NCBI GenBank assembly: GCA_026898455.1
Contig: JAPKLW010000867.1
Coordinates: 64,858-128,857, forward strand
Reading direction: 5' to 3'
DNA: 64,000 bases
Source: Plectranthus barbatus
Lineage: Eukaryota; Streptophyta; Magnoliopsida; Lamiales; Lamiaceae
Part shown: positions 23,718 through 37,067 of the stretch, one piece after another
Numbering within the stretch: position 1 is the first letter of the stretch
How the letters are laid out: every line of letters starts with the position of its first letter
The notes under the pieces: generated by a model
The model's database searches: none
What the model was told of the DNA's origin: nothing
What the model saw: the letters and a program-made list of their open reading frames with translations, nothing else
Made by a program: the position numbers and the translations under genes

Positions 23718-26700
23718 AGGGTTGCATTATATGGTTGCTCATCCCCATATGTTATATGAGGCCAAAATCCAACCATTAGATTAGAATATGGGCAATCTAG
23801 ATTCAATTTGAAAATGAGAGATTTTCGTTGCAACTTGCTACATTTTTTAGTATAATAGTAATTTTGATGCTATGGTTTGTAAATACGTGCAAGATGGACC
23901 ACATCCCCTAAAATTGTATTTTTCTCTCTCCTCTAAAATTTCTATAAAATTTTAAATAATCATAACTCACTCAATTTAAATTATTTTTTCACGTATAATA
24001 TATCAAATTAAATATAATTTAATTATCTTTCAAACGAAATCCCTATTACATATTTTTGGAATAATATATTCGTAGTAAAAGTATATAATGTAGTAGTTAC
24101 AATTAAATAATGCAACATAATACAAAGGATAATGCAATGATATATTTAAAAGTACTTTATTTGTGGTATTATTCGTACATTGTTTGTCAATTGAATGTAT
24201 ATTATGAAATGTGTTGCGTCTTTTCACCTGGCCCTTTATACAAGTATATGATGTGTGCGGAATAATAGATAAATTGGAACATTATTTAAGTTTTGAATGT
24301 TACATTATCTACGACAAATATAATGCATTATGTGTTTACAATTTCAATATTATACCAAAACCTGGAGTCATATTTAAAAATAAAATAAAAACACGCTACA
24401 AAAGATAATGTAGTAGATAAAGAATAAATAAAGCACCAACTATCATATAAATAATGTAACATATACATGGTTAAAAACTGCAACTCAAAATGAAAGGTTA
24501 GAGATTTTAGTTTCTCTTGCAACTTTATTTAGAACACCAACTCATCTTGTCTTCGGTAACCAAAAATCCAACGCGTGTAAAAATGGGAAAAACAAATTAA
24601 AAAACAAACAAACCTAATTCTCTTTAGGTGTAGCAGATGATGCCTTTTTTCTTCTTCTTCTTCATCCTATCACACAAGAATGTCTTTGCCAACATGCGCA
24701 TCGTCGTTTGTAACTTAGTCTTCTCGAACAACTATGTCATCATGCTCATCATCGTCTCATTCCCCCCCACCATCTTCTCCAACAACTGTCGATTTCTTTT
24801 CCCATCATTCGGCGCCTCCAATGTAGAATAATATTGCGTCCTGCTTAAATAAATAAAAACGTGATCATCATGCCAAAATGGGCAAAAAAATGGATCGCAA
24901 TAAAAAACAAAATGTGATGCATTACATAGATTAAACGTGGCCTGAGTGGTACATTATGTGTCGCTTGAGTGGTACATTATATGTAGCATGTGTATTACAT
25001 TATCCATGTCTGTAACATCTGTGAAAATAAAAAATTGCTCTCAAGATTCAAAAAAACTACACTATGCTCTAAAAAAACTGCTGGAGATGTTTGGATCCAT
25101 GACGCCGCTGCATTCGGAGATATTAATTAACTTATGAAACTTTCTGAAACTACGATTGTTAACAATGTAGAATAATAATGTGTTGTTCTTCCAGGAAAAA
25201 AAATATTATATTCAAAAAGAAAAAAAATGAAAGAATGTATTCGAAAAAGAAAATATGAGTTTCAAAAAGAAGACGAAGCCAAAAAAAAATCATAAACGAT
25301 CAAGAAAAAAAATAGTTATAGAAAATAAATAATTAGTTTAAAAACGTATTCAAAAAATATGCAACTATCAATACATTGTAACTGACATTTATATAATTAC
25401 TAAATAACCCTTAATAATGATTTATAGAAAAACTAATAATTAATAATTCATTATAGACCAAATCTGGATTATTGATTATTCAAATGAACGCGCATGATCA
25501 TTCCATTTTTAAAAAAAAAATTGCTGCAGTTAAAGAGATAGAAAGTTGCATATAAGGATAATAATGTCTTTGTACACAATTTAAATATTCCCATGAATCT
25601 GGATCCCGAATTAAACGGGAATTAGTTGTTTTACAGTTTTAGCAATATTAACCTACCAACCACATTAATTTTTAAAATTTAATCGATTTCGATGCATTAT
25701 TAAGAGAAAAGGTTGCATTATTAAGAGGAAGAAGTTGCATTACGTGGAATTTTTTTAAATCAGAATTATATATGCACGATTTTCACCCCTAATTTTGCGG
25801 TATTTGATTTCTAAAATACTACATTTCAAAATTAAATTATATGTGCTTCCTAATTGAATGGGATTGGTTCTCAGAATTATTGTATTTCAAAATTAGCTTC
25901 ATTTTCTTCAGAAATTTCTAATTTTAAGCAGTTTATTTTGTAATTTCGAATTATCTATCACAGAATGTTGCAATATCTATCACATAATGTTACATTATTT
26001 TATGTTAAATAATGCATTATATAGCTTGCAATATTCCATTATTCTAAAAATATTAACACAAAATTATAACAATATTTATACTTCGTCGAAAGTTACATTA
26101 CTAATCTGAAATATATGCATTATATTAATCAATTCATTGCAGTATCTTAAAATTTACCAAGTTTACATGGAAATAAACAAATTTACAGGCTTATTCAATG
26201 CATGTTTACAAACTTAAAAACTATAAGTTTACGGGCTAATTGCTGCAACTACATATATTTACATTCTCCAAAAATTTATACACAACTATAAAATAAAAAA
26301 ATATACTGCAAGTTTACAGGCTTGATAAATGCAAGTTTATAGGCTTAATCAATGCACGTTTACCGGCTTAATTATTGCAACTACGTAGTTAAGACATCTT
26401 GCTTAAATCACAACACGCGAAATATATGCAAATGTACATGCTTAATATATGCAAGTTTAACTATAAATTACTGTAACTATATATAATTATAAATATTCGA
26501 ATTTAATATACACACATGGAATTCTTCACAAACTGCATCCGCAAAAATAGAATTTAATTTTTGTTCCAAAAGCGCATCGGCCATAACAACAACTCCATTC
26601 ATTTGCTCCAAGATCGGTGCACCATCATTCGCTGAATTCAATTGAATTACTTTATTTACATCACCAAATCTTTTGATAAACAAAAAAAATACAAAATAAA

Positions 26701-27280
26701 AAAGAAGAAGAAAACTGGATGAACCACCACCGCCCACAACCCCACTCACAAGTTACCACCCATAATTTTTTGCTGACTTCTCCATTTATTTCTATAAAAT
26801 TATTGTACACCATTTTTAATCAAATGCCTAATTAGAAAACACACGGTCATAATCAGACACCGTTTGTTTTTGGCGGGCACAAATTTCTCATCATTCATTC
26901 ACATCCTAGATTCTCTCTCCATCTTCATTTAGAAGCAGATATATAAAGTAAAAGAAACGTAGAAGTTAGAACACACAGTTGGACAAAATTGGAGCGGAGA
27001 GACGAAAGAGAAGAGAGAATTTCGAGAAAAAAGACGTATAATATGAAAAAATTATGAAAGATATAAAAATCACGTGTGAGAAATAATAGGAATCGATTAT
27101 GGAAATATTATAACTGCCAAATTAATATTCCTATACTACACTTTGTTTATATTAAATATGAAAAAAATACAAATAATAAAATCTGAGAATTAATCACATC
27201 ATTTTAAATCAAAAAATCAATGGATCAGATTTGGTCTTAAGTCTCATTTGAGAGGTGGTTCACATATGATTACAACTCTA
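23718..27280. mobile_element. Possible 3.5-kb non-autonomous element with degenerate inverted ends
   Basis: The left end (agggttgcattatatggttg ... ggccaaaatccaaccattaga, 23718-23784) resembles the reverse complement of the right end (agagttgtaatcatatgtga ... gaccaaatctgatccattga, 27280 down to about 27215). Shared features are the order AGnGTTG, ATATG, and the CCAAA-TC-CCATT block. The interior is very AT-rich, with many gcattat/taatgc words and no transposase. No clear target duplication was seen. A diverged DNA-transposon relic is the best explanation, but two unrelated repeats with similar ends are possible. Confidence 0.4.
26165..26480. repeat. Degenerate short tandem/interspersed repeat
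   Basis: Variants of atgcaagtttacaggcttaa recur about nine times (for example near 26185, 26225, 26310, 26333, 26360, 26430, 26450), mixed with ttgcaactac words. Unit spacing is irregular at roughly 20-45 bp. Confidence 0.6.
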
Positions 27281-27409
27281 AATAAAAATTATAATTTATA
27301 TTATAATATGTTAAATATAATATTGATGGATAAAAATTAAATTTATTTAAAAATAAATGCTAAAATACATAACATTCTTAAATATATTTTGAAATTATAA
27401 AATAAGATA

Positions 27410-27593
27410 TATTCCATCCGTCCCATAACATTAGTCTTGTTTCATTCCGGCACAGATACCAATGCGAGTAGAGATAGGGGAAATTAATATTTTATTAGTG
27501 AGTGTGTATAATTTTCCATTTTAGGAAAGATGACTAATGCTTGGGACAGGCGAAAAAGGAAAACATGACTAATGTTATGAGAAGGAGGGAGTA
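27410..27593. mobile_element. Stowaway-like MITE
   Basis: The left end ttccatccgtcccataacat plus tagtc and the right end gactaatgttatgag followed by aaggagggag are inverted repeats of about 25 bp. They carry the CTCCCTCCGTCCC-type terminus of plant Tc1/mariner MITEs, next to TA on both sides. Total length is about 183 bp. Confidence 0.8.
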
Positions 27594-28719
27594 ATATATT
27601 TGATTACGCAGGTGTAAATTTAATATAACATATTTAAAATTGATTAATTTTGCGGGTTATTTGAAGTATGCGGGTCAACCTGAACCCAATCTAAAGGAAT
27701 TGCGGGTTCGACCCAAAATTAACCTAAGACTTAAATGAGTTGACCCAACCCCATTTATTTCGTATTAGGTTTTGTCGGTTCGAGTCGCCCCAACTCTCAT
27801 CTCTTGCAATTAGAAAAAATAATTTTAGTATTTTTATTTTTCAGTTTTTAGGATGTAATATCTGATATTTAAAATAATCACTTCATAATTATATTTGTGT
27901 TTATTTAATTTTACTTTTTATTTATAATTATCGATTAAAGTGTATTATATTATATTTGATATGTAATTTTATATAATAATATTAAAATCAATAAATACGA
28001 TATTGAACTATTACGTGAATAACGGTAGAAAGTAGAGGATTGAATTCAAACATTTAAGGTTGGGAATTGAAATAGTAGGAAATTCTTAGAATAAACTCTA
28101 TGAGTCGGTTTATTGCATTATTAAAATAATGTAATTAAATATTAGGAATGATAAATTTCTTCAATTTAAATGAATATAGTGATATATTTATCTAATTTTA
28201 ATAATGCATTTCACCATTAAGATTTGTTTTATAGAATAAATTTGTGAGAAGAGAGACCTGTTCAAGTTTTGAATTTAAATAATAAAATTGGGATTTAATT
28301 AATTAATTTTTCCAGCCGACTGTAGTTAATAAAAAAAAAGGAAAGCAGGCATAGCAGGATTGGGACACTTTTTCTATAGACAGCGAGAATTACACTAGGA
28401 CAGACAAACACACACATTAAGGAATAGATTCTCTTTCTCTCTCACATACACACACAAAATCTCGCCGGCGAACTTAATCTCCGGCAATCGGCCTTTCCAG
28501 TTCAATTGGAAACAATCTTCTCCATCTCCGTCGTGATAAGCATCTATACCGCATTCACTGCCAACCAATGCATATCAACACTCAATTACTGTACATCAAC
28601 CCAACAAATCGAGATTCCCGAGCTTCAGCTCCAATTTCGATTTGCATGTCGACTTAGTCACTACTCTCACACTAAAACACTCACTGAAGTAGTGGCTTGT
28701 TGGTAGATTTGCGGCGAGG
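27594..28719. other. Upstream region and 5' untranslated region of the kinase gene
   Basis: AT-rich to about 28330, then a CT- and CA-rich leader (about 28420-28719) typical of a 5' untranslated region. A 66-codon upstream ORF at 28506-28706 ends 14 bp before the kinase ATG; if transcription starts near 28400 it would be in the leader and could reduce translation. No strong TATA was assigned. Confidence 0.4.
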
Positions 28720-31700
28720 ATGTCGGTGTACGATGCGAATTTTGTGAACACGGAGCTGTCGAAGAAGACCTCGATCTTCGGTCTTCATCTATGGGTGGTG
28801 ATCGGGATAGTCGTCGGAGCTGTGATTGTACTCATCCTCTTCCTGTTGTCTCTCTGCATCACCGCCTGGCGCCGCCGCAGCAGCGGCAAGGGTAAGCGCG
28901 GCCGTCCGGTGAAGCTCCCCGGTGGAGACGAGACTACGCGCGTCGTGTCCAAGGAAATTCAGGAGGTCATTTACGAGAATTCCGTCGCCACCTCTGCCGA
29001 TCACCGCCCAATTGTGCCTCAGGTATAATGATTACACGATCCGATTTTGTTCCGACGTACTTAATTTGAAACAGTGTTTTTCAGTTCGCCTATTTTTATC
29101 ATTTAAGGAGTGATTTTGTTTTTTTTTTTTTTGAAATTTCTAAAGAGATGAAGTTGAGAAAGGTAATTTTGTTAATGAACTGTAGCCATTTTTTCTTAAA
29201 TATTAAAATGTAAAACATAATTATTTTTGAAAGTTTTGAATGCAGCTTGTTAGTTTCCAATATTCTTATTCTGTGAATTGAAGTGATTAGATTTATAATG
29301 GTTCGAGATTGCACTCTTCATTTATTCTCCAAAGCCCAACTCAGGTTTATAATATTATCAATGTGAAAACAGGAAATAAGATTTAAAAAGATTACACAGA
29401 ACACAAGCTCTTCTATTCCTCTCCCTTTGGACTATCTAGTCACAATAATAGCGGCATAAAGCTTAATGACTAGTAACAATGGTGATGAATATGCGTATTT
29501 GTAGAGTTAGATAATCTAGGAGGTTGTTATAACTTACTCACAAATGAGGTAATTCTGCCATCTCAACTACGACAGCTGTCACTCTGAGGAGAAACTCCTT
29601 AAGTCAAACACCTTCGAGGTCAGCATCCTTCGATGCTAGTCTCCTTCGAACAGACTCCTCGACATATTATTGAGACTACACATCAAAAACTTAGAAATGT
29701 AATTACTATATATGATGATACTAGTAGCACATACATTCCTTGATTGGAATTTCACTAATTTATGTTGTACTACATGCTGTTTATATTGCTCTATTAACTT
29801 TGTACTGGTTTACGTATTCTCTTTCTCTTTAGGCTGTGCCGGAGATACAGATAGATATGGGAAAAGTGGAGCACAGAGTGGTGTTTTCTGACAGGGGAGC
29901 ATCAAGTGGTGAGAGTAGGGCTACGAGTGGGGCTGACACAGGGTCGTTTGGAGGTAGTGGATCATTGCCGGAGGTTTCGCATTTGGGATGGGGAAGGTGG
30001 TATACTTTAAGAGAACTTGAGGCAGCCTCTAATGGATTGTCTGATGAGAATGTGATAGGGGAAGGTGGATATGGTATTGTTTATTATGGTGTGTTGGCTG
30101 ATAATACAAAGATTGCCATAAAGAATTTGCTGAATAACAGGTGAGGAAATTCTTCTGTTTTCTTTTATTCTTGAAAGGATTTATATGTTGCAGTATAGAT
30201 TATTGACCAGCATTTTTATATTGTATAAGCTTCCTTCATTTTCGGTTTTCATGGATAACTTTTTCACTGGAGGATTCTGTACACAGTTTTATGGTTAACT
30301 GATAGTAATGTCCAAGCTTATTGTAATTTAACAAGGATGGTTGTTTAAACTTGAAGGCCAGTAGCACAGCTGTATGTTCTTGAATTGTAGTCCTTCCTTT
30401 TCCTACTGATGCCTGATCTTTCTTTCCCGAGCTCTTGGTCCTCGGTCCTACTTCTACAGTTAGGCAAGCTTTCTTCTTGAGATAAGAGACTGACTCTGGC
30501 ATAGAGTTTCGTTCCCTTTAGGTCCACTAAAGCTATATTGTCTTCCCCGCTCAGAGTGGTGTCTAGCTCCTGGGTTCTTTTGTCAGTCAATCTCGGTAGT
30601 TTAGTCAGAGCGACATCTGTGTCTCTTGCTGAACCCAGATTTCGAACATTTGCTTATTTGCATTATTGATCTTTTCCTTTTTTTTAGATAGTTGGCCCAT
30701 CACTTTTAGGTTGTGGTTTGGGAATGAAGAGTGAGTTAAGTTCTTATATTTAACATAATAAATGAAGAAACACAGTTTGATGTTTTAATGTCGCTCTTGG
30801 GATAAAATATGTGTTCAGGGAGCGCAATTATGTTTTGAGAATAGAAATTTGTTTTTGGGCTCAATTTCTTGCTTCTTCCAAGTGATGATGATAATCTTAG
30901 TGCGCCATATATTTCTAATAATGTGTATAGGGAGGTATTTCACAATGTATGAAATGTATTACATTGTTATACACCCATGTTGTCATATATCATTTTCAAG
31001 TTTAGCAAAATTCATATGTAAATATAAATAGATAAATAATAATAATGAAATATCGTTCCCGTGCATCACGCTGTTGCAACACTAGTTTTTCTCGTTAGCT
31101 AACTTATCATTTTAATTTTTTTTTTTTTTTTATAGGGGTCAAGCTGAAAAGGAGTTCAAGGTAGAGGTTGAAGCAATTGGGCGAGTCAGACACAAGAATC
31201 TTGTTAGGTTGTTTGGCTACTGTGTTGAAGGAGCTTATAGGTATTGTCACCTATTCTTTTCTTGTTCATATTAGTAAAGTACCAAAAATTGATCTATTCA
31301 TTCTAATATATATTTTTATTTCATATAGGATGCTAGTTTATGAATATGTTGATAATGGGAATTTGGACCAATGGCTTCATGGAGATGTTGGGGAAGTCAG
31401 CCCATTGACATGGGATATCCGTGTGAATGTGATTCTGGGAACTGCAAAAGGGTGTGTAAACTTGAGATCAACAATATCTCTTACTATCAAAGCTTTGGTT
31501 TTTTCTGTTGACTTAGCTTTTTAACTTTTTTTTTTTTTTTTTTTGTGGCAGCTTGGCTTATCTACATGAAGGTCTTGAACCTAAGGTTGTTCACCGTGAT
31601 ATCAAATCCAGCAACATATTGCTTGACCGTCAATGGCATCCTAAGTTGTCGGATTTTGGGCTTGCTAAACTCCTGAATTCAGAGAGCTCATATGTGACGA

Positions 31701-32711
31701 CTCGAGTCATGGGAACATTTGGGTTAGTAAAACTATTATATTTGGCAAAATCTTGTGAAGAGATAGTCTTGCGGACTTGTTTTGTGAGACTGATGTAATC
31801 TATTGATTCTCATCTTCATACTTCAAGAATCGACCGAATGTGGATAAATTAGACACAGAGGTCGTAAAAATAATTGATCGACTTTTATGCTAATGGGCTA
31901 ATTCCTGAAAGAAATCCACCGATTCTTTGCGATAATTGACTGATTTTTAATGCAAGCAATTGATCAATTTTTATGTTAACTGATCAATTCATTTATTTTT
32001 ACGACAAGTCTCGCAATGCTGATTCTGATCATAGGTGGGAGATGTAACATTATTCATTCTTCTTGTAGATATGTTGCTCCAGAATATGCTTGCACTGGTA
32101 TGCTGAATGAGAAGAGTGATATCTATAGCTTCGGGATACTAATTATGGAGGTCATCACCGGCAGATCTCCTGTAGACTATAGCCGCCCTCCGGGAGAGGT
32201 TAGTCTTGATATTGTTCATCAGTAATGTCATCCGTTTGCAACTCTCACCAAGGGCATAAACTGCAGGTTAATCTGGTTGATTGGCTAAAAACGATGGTTG
32301 GACAACGGAAATCGGAGGAAATAGTTGATCCCAAATTGCCTGAAAGGCCTTCTTCAAAAGCACTCAAACGTCTAATCTTGATAGCCCTTAAATGTGTTGA
32401 TCCTGATGCCCAGAAGAGACCGAAAATGGGTCATGTAATACACATGCTGGAGTCGGAGGACTTGCTGTCCCGTGAGGTATGGCCTCAAAAATAATCTCAA
32501 GCTCAATGCATTTGTATCAAACATGTTGTAATGATAATTTTCCTGCTTGAAACCTCAGGAACGACAAGCTGCCAAAGAATCTCCGGGTTCCCTCCGGAAT
32601 GAAAGTCATCGGAGTTCAGAGCCGACTAATAAACAACGCAATGCAGGTACATCTGATACTAGTGAAGGAGATAGCAGTAGGAACCATGACTTGCAAACCA
32701 GATGGAGATAG
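28720..32711 (+). CDS. Receptor-like Ser/Thr protein kinase, At1g01540/At4g01330 type
   Basis: Eight exons with GT-AG introns: 28720-29022, 29833-30140, 31136-31240, 31329-31451, 31552-31722, 32069-32198, 32267-32476, 32559-32711, totalling 1503 nt (500 aa plus stop). The protein has a short N-terminus, one membrane span (about residues 25-49), a basic juxtamembrane stretch, a Ser/Gly-rich linker, then a full kinase domain: glycine loop GEGGYG (177-182), catalytic Lys198 in IAIK, HRDIKSSN (294-301), DFG (314-316) and APE (340-342). There is no large extracellular receptor domain, which fits this family. The tail is Ser/Arg-rich. The HRD Arg and all catalytic residues are present, so an active kinase is expected, probably at the plasma membrane. 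Substrates are unknown. Start chosen because MSVYDANFVNTEL matches the family N-terminus. Confidence 0.93.
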
Positions 32712-34797
32712 TGCAACCATTCACTTTCTATGTAACGATATTTTTTCATGCTTGCTTACGCTGTTCCATCATTAGCTTCAACCGTATTTATATCTATTTT
32801 TTCCCCTCTAAAGCACTGGCACTTGTGAAATGAGTGATTATTCTCAGACTCTTTATAGAAAGAATTTCGTTTCACGTTACTTAAAGATGGAGGCATAACA
32901 ATGCAAGAGTAGCACCATATATATACACACGGCTCGTCGGCCAAACCAGGTACCCATGATTAGTAAACATAATGATTGTGGCATTGCTTGTGTGAGCATT
33001 ACTTTTGGGATTAGAATAAGAATCCGAACAACCTAGACTTTGGATCTTATGTTGTTATATAAGTTATTGTTGGATGATTGTTGCTGAGTCGACCTTTTAG
33101 GTAAGATATTTTGTAAATGTTGGATTGTTCATGTTGATGTGATCACGCCAGTTTTTGTCCTTGTCGTTTCATGGCAAGCTTACCTTTGCATTCACATGTG
33201 TTGTCTCAAATTGTAACATGGTTTGGTGTTAAATCGGGTGAAATAGCCGACTCCATGATCGATCATTAATTTTTGCATTAGAAGAGTATTTGGTTGGGAG
33301 TTATGTGTGAAAGTTTGTAGCATCAACTAAATGAAGTTGTCATGATTTATTTGAAATTTTTTTAATAGGAGTATTTGATTAAGAGCCTCCACTCCTCTAC
33401 TTCTGCATTCACTGGAATTAAATGAGAATTTAATAGAGGGAGTGGGAGAGAGATGGGTTCAAATGGAATTTCATATTTGTGTTTCTTAGAAGGAATCCCA
33501 ACCCTTGAATTATATTATATGCATGGTTGAGATTATTTCTTTGGATTTAGGTAGGTATCTTCTTCTCTATGGGGATGAGGGGTTTCCTGTAATTTTTGAA
33601 AGAATCCTTAAAATTAAGAGCCAAAATCTATCTTAGCAGATTTGTTAACTTAGGTCAATAAATAACATACTCATAAACATCTCCACAAAATAGTAAAAGT
33701 ACAAATCAATCATTTTTTAAAAGTCAACTTTCCACGAGTACTCTTCAATCATTTCCTTTTCATTTATTTTAATTATATTCATTTTGCCTTTTAAATGGGA
33801 ATAGTCCATCACCATATAAGACCAATAATGCTTAAGTAAACTGTAAAATATATATACGAGCCGAGTTCATACCTTTTTTATTGCGATGCTACCAAGTATT
33901 TCTTTGCCGAGTTTTATAGGCATTTTTCATCCACCGATTGCAATCTATGATTTTTTGCACGAAGACTCCTTCAACAACACACAATGCAATCTTCATTTGT
34001 TTCCTATATGGGGTGTACAATATTCTTTGATTTGTATAGATAATGCGAGAAACAAAAAGAGATGAGCAAAAGTTTTAAAGATCATTTATTTCAAGAAATA
34101 TAAATATTTTTTACATAAGTAATCTCCTTTGGAAGGAGACTAACTTGTTTAGCTACACATAGTAACTAAAGGACCTACTCTTATAGAAAGAAGAATTAAC
34201 TATTACAATGCAGAGAAAAAAGATTCTTTCAAAATAAAAGGAAAGAAATCAATTTTGTATTGATCGATGCCCTCCTTGCTCTACATCTGCTTCTTTATAT
34301 ATAGGTTGGATGCTTCCATAATTTGGCGAATATTATCTTTAAGTGAGTTTCAATGTGATGTGCCCATTATTAAAGTTTGTCGGCCCTGCCGTTAATCTTC
34401 TGCCATTCCTTTTTGCCTTTGAATTATGTATCTTTTCGGGAATCAATTCCCTATGCTGGCCATCTGCATTTGTTGTTATGCGTCGGTAAACCTTATTGGA
34501 TCCGACTGGTCAACTACTTTTGTCGTTTGCATCGACAAACATTATTGATGTCATTATTTTCCATATAGCTTCGTCAACTAGTTTTGTCCACTTTTGGTTT
34601 CTTGTGGACTTGTGATTCGGTGTAATCACATGCCTCTTGTAAATGTTCGTCTTCTACTTTTTTACTTGACCCCTTGGTGTTCGTGACTTTGGTATCCTCC
34701 ACTCTTCCTCTATTGCCTCCATCAGTCTTGGGTGGAATTCCTTACTAAACCCAAACTCTTTCCGGTTAGGGCAATATGAGCAAATAGGATTAACCCA
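32712..34797. other. 3' flank of the kinase gene and unassigned repeat-like DNA
   Basis: The first few hundred bases are probably 3' untranslated region. From about 34050 to 34790 there is sequence with a - strand TATA-like box (CCTATATATAAAGAAG, about 34290-34305) that may be another LTR fragment, but its ends were not found. No gene was seen. Confidence 0.35.
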
Positions 34798-37060
34798 TGA
34801 TACGCTAAAAATTCAATCACTTAAATTCCTAGCGATGCAAGAATAAAGTTTGTCAAATTCGAGATCTTCTTAAATCGCCCACTAGAATACCGGTTACTTA
34901 GGTGTTGAGGTTACCTGTTACTTAGGTGTTGAGGTTATATCCAAGCAATTACTATCTTTGAGTTTTGAGTATTGACTAAACACAAACTAAATCCTATCTA
35001 TCTATCTAGCCAACAATTACAAAACATGAATCAAAACTGACAATCCTCATCATCATAGTTACTAACAATCTCAACCTCAATCAATCCAACAATACCAAGA
35101 ACAAGCACAAATCGATTGTTTACAATAGAGGGAAAAACATGATATTGGAGAGAACTTTGTTGTGAACAATTAAAGCGCCAATTGAATGATGCAAACACAA
35201 ATTAATCTTCCTAGAGATGGTCAATCCACTCTTAAATGACTAATCCCCTTATGATGGAGCCCAAGTAGCAGCTGTGAGAGACGATCCAGTCTACATTCTG
35301 AGTGGGCCGATGACTAGAGCTCGAGCAAGGACTTTGAGGGCTGGATTGAGTTTATTGAATAAAGATATTTGGGCTGCCAATGTTTTCAAAGAATCGATGC
35401 TGTTGGAAGAATTAGATGAAGGCCCAAAAGTGTTTAATTTAATTATGTGTAATGATTGAGCTTAGTTTAATTTATTTAGTTATTTTGGGCCAACATGTTT
35501 AGGCCTTGTTTTAATTAAATTTTGAATTTTACCCCTTTTAAATTCAAAATTTATTTCCTTATTAGTTTAGGGTTTGAGTTGCCTATATATAGGCCTTGTA
35601 TGGAACAATTTTGAAGCAGTTTTTAGTTTAATAAAATTTGTGAGGTTTTCTCCTTTATTTCTGAGAGCTCAAAATTTTGAAATTCCTATTCATCCATAGG
35701 GTTTTGATTTCGACTAATCAATTGGACAGTCATATCCATTGGTGGTGTCTTCATTCATATCCTTCGTTGTTGGATCAATTCGCTTCTTGGGTCGTAGGAG
35801 AATTTATTATGGACTACGGTACTTGAGGATTTTCGAATCCAAAGGTGTTGGATCCTTCCATCTTCAGTGATCAGTTTGCTTCCACGTCGAGTCTGAGTCC
35901 ATTCGTTCAAGTTCCTGGGCTGCGATCTAACCCTTCCTGGTGAGGATCGTATCACCTTAGCACCGGTGAATTAATCTTTGATGAGTTAAGATTATTAAAC
36001 AGTTACGTTATCTAATCCTAACACACTCCCAAACGACCGTGGACACTTAACCTATAAGCTTCTTCCGCACAGGGATTGGATCGAGACTTATATAAAAAGA
36101 TGCTACTCACGACATTTCAATCCGCGTATTGGCTGAAATCTCAATGTCAAACTCTCAAGCAATTGACTCTTATCTACATTACTTGAATGACAACAAGCTC
36201 TAGCATGTCTTAATCAACTAGGAAGAGGTAAACAAACATTCAATTGATCAAAATTATTCACCACATCATTCTATCCAACATCCTATGGAAATCTAGCTGC
36301 TCATACCTTGTGAGTTGTTCAATTGAATACAAAAGTAAAGCTTTATCCATTACAAGGTAGAAATTGAATAGAGTTTTCCCCCAATTTCGGATGATTATGC
36401 CTAGATATACTCTTCAATCTTCATTTCTACACCAATTGGATGAATTTGGCCTTGGATCCTCTTCAATTGATGTTTGGATGGAGTTGAAAGTGTTTTTGAA
36501 GTGAGTAACCATCACCAAAGTGCCAAAAGTCTTCACCAATTTCGTTTCTCCCCTATTTATAAATTATAATAAGTGAACAGACCAAGATTTCGCCTGGGAC
36601 CGATCCGTCTCGCCCAGGATTGCCAAAACTCAGATACTGCCAGAAATTCCCGCAGGATCTCGCTCGGGACCAGGAAGTCTCGGTCGAGATTTGCCTCTGT
36701 AAGGTAAATCTCGACCGAGCTGAGTAGGGTTCGGTCAAAATTTGCCCTACAGAGGCAAATCTTGACCAAACCCAAACGAGGATGGATTGAAATTGTGCTC
36801 TCTTTCACCCCTGCTGCTCTCCACACTCCATCTGGGTCGAAATTCACTTAGCTCATGCAAAATTTGGGTCAAAATTACTTCAAAAATTGGCCAAACTTGC
36901 GGATTTATGCTCCATTGCTCACCTACACAACTTCAACACAACAAAACACAAAAATACAACAAATACAAGCAAAAACCTATGATATGTGGGTGAAATAAAC
37001 GTGAACAATCACTCAAATGCATCGATAAATTGGTCATTTCACACATATATCAGTGCATCA
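34798..37060 (-). mobile_element. Athila-like LTR, split by a gypsy 3' end
   Basis: On the - strand it starts TGATGCACTGATATATGTG (37060) and ends GCGTATCA (34798). The start resembles that of the LTR at 56200-57610 (TGATATGTGCG). A TATA box lies at + coordinates about 36550-36562 (- strand TTTATAAATAGGG). Dyads of the form TCTCGGTCGAGA/ATCTCGACCGAG lie just upstream of it (36588-36775). About 775 bp of foreign sequence interrupts it (about 35246-36020), leaving roughly 1490 bp of LTR. Flanking 5-mers (accca, tattt) do not match. Confidence 0.65.
35246..36020 (+). mobile_element. Truncated gypsy element (pol end plus 3' LTR) inside the Athila-like LTR
   Basis: The first part encodes the C-terminus typical of some gypsy polyproteins: RDDPVYILSGPMTRARARTL followed by LRAGLSLLNKDIW, ending at the stop at about 35457-35459. 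It is followed by LTR-like sequence with a TATA box (ctatatataggcc, about 35583-35595) and a C/T-rich leader to about 36019 (taatcctaaca). The left side is truncated: no other pol domain is present. Junctions are estimated from where the surrounding Athila-like sequence (aatcccc / tcccaaacgacc) is broken. Confidence 0.55.
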
Positions 37061-37067
37061 TATTTCA

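Noticed and set aside
28789..29004. - strand ORF over kinase exon 1
   Set aside because: Shadow of the well-supported + strand coding exon.
30236..30590. - strand ORFs in kinase intron 2
   Set aside because: Intron sequence with polar, unplaceable translation and no family match; not enough to call a gene or a transposon fragment.
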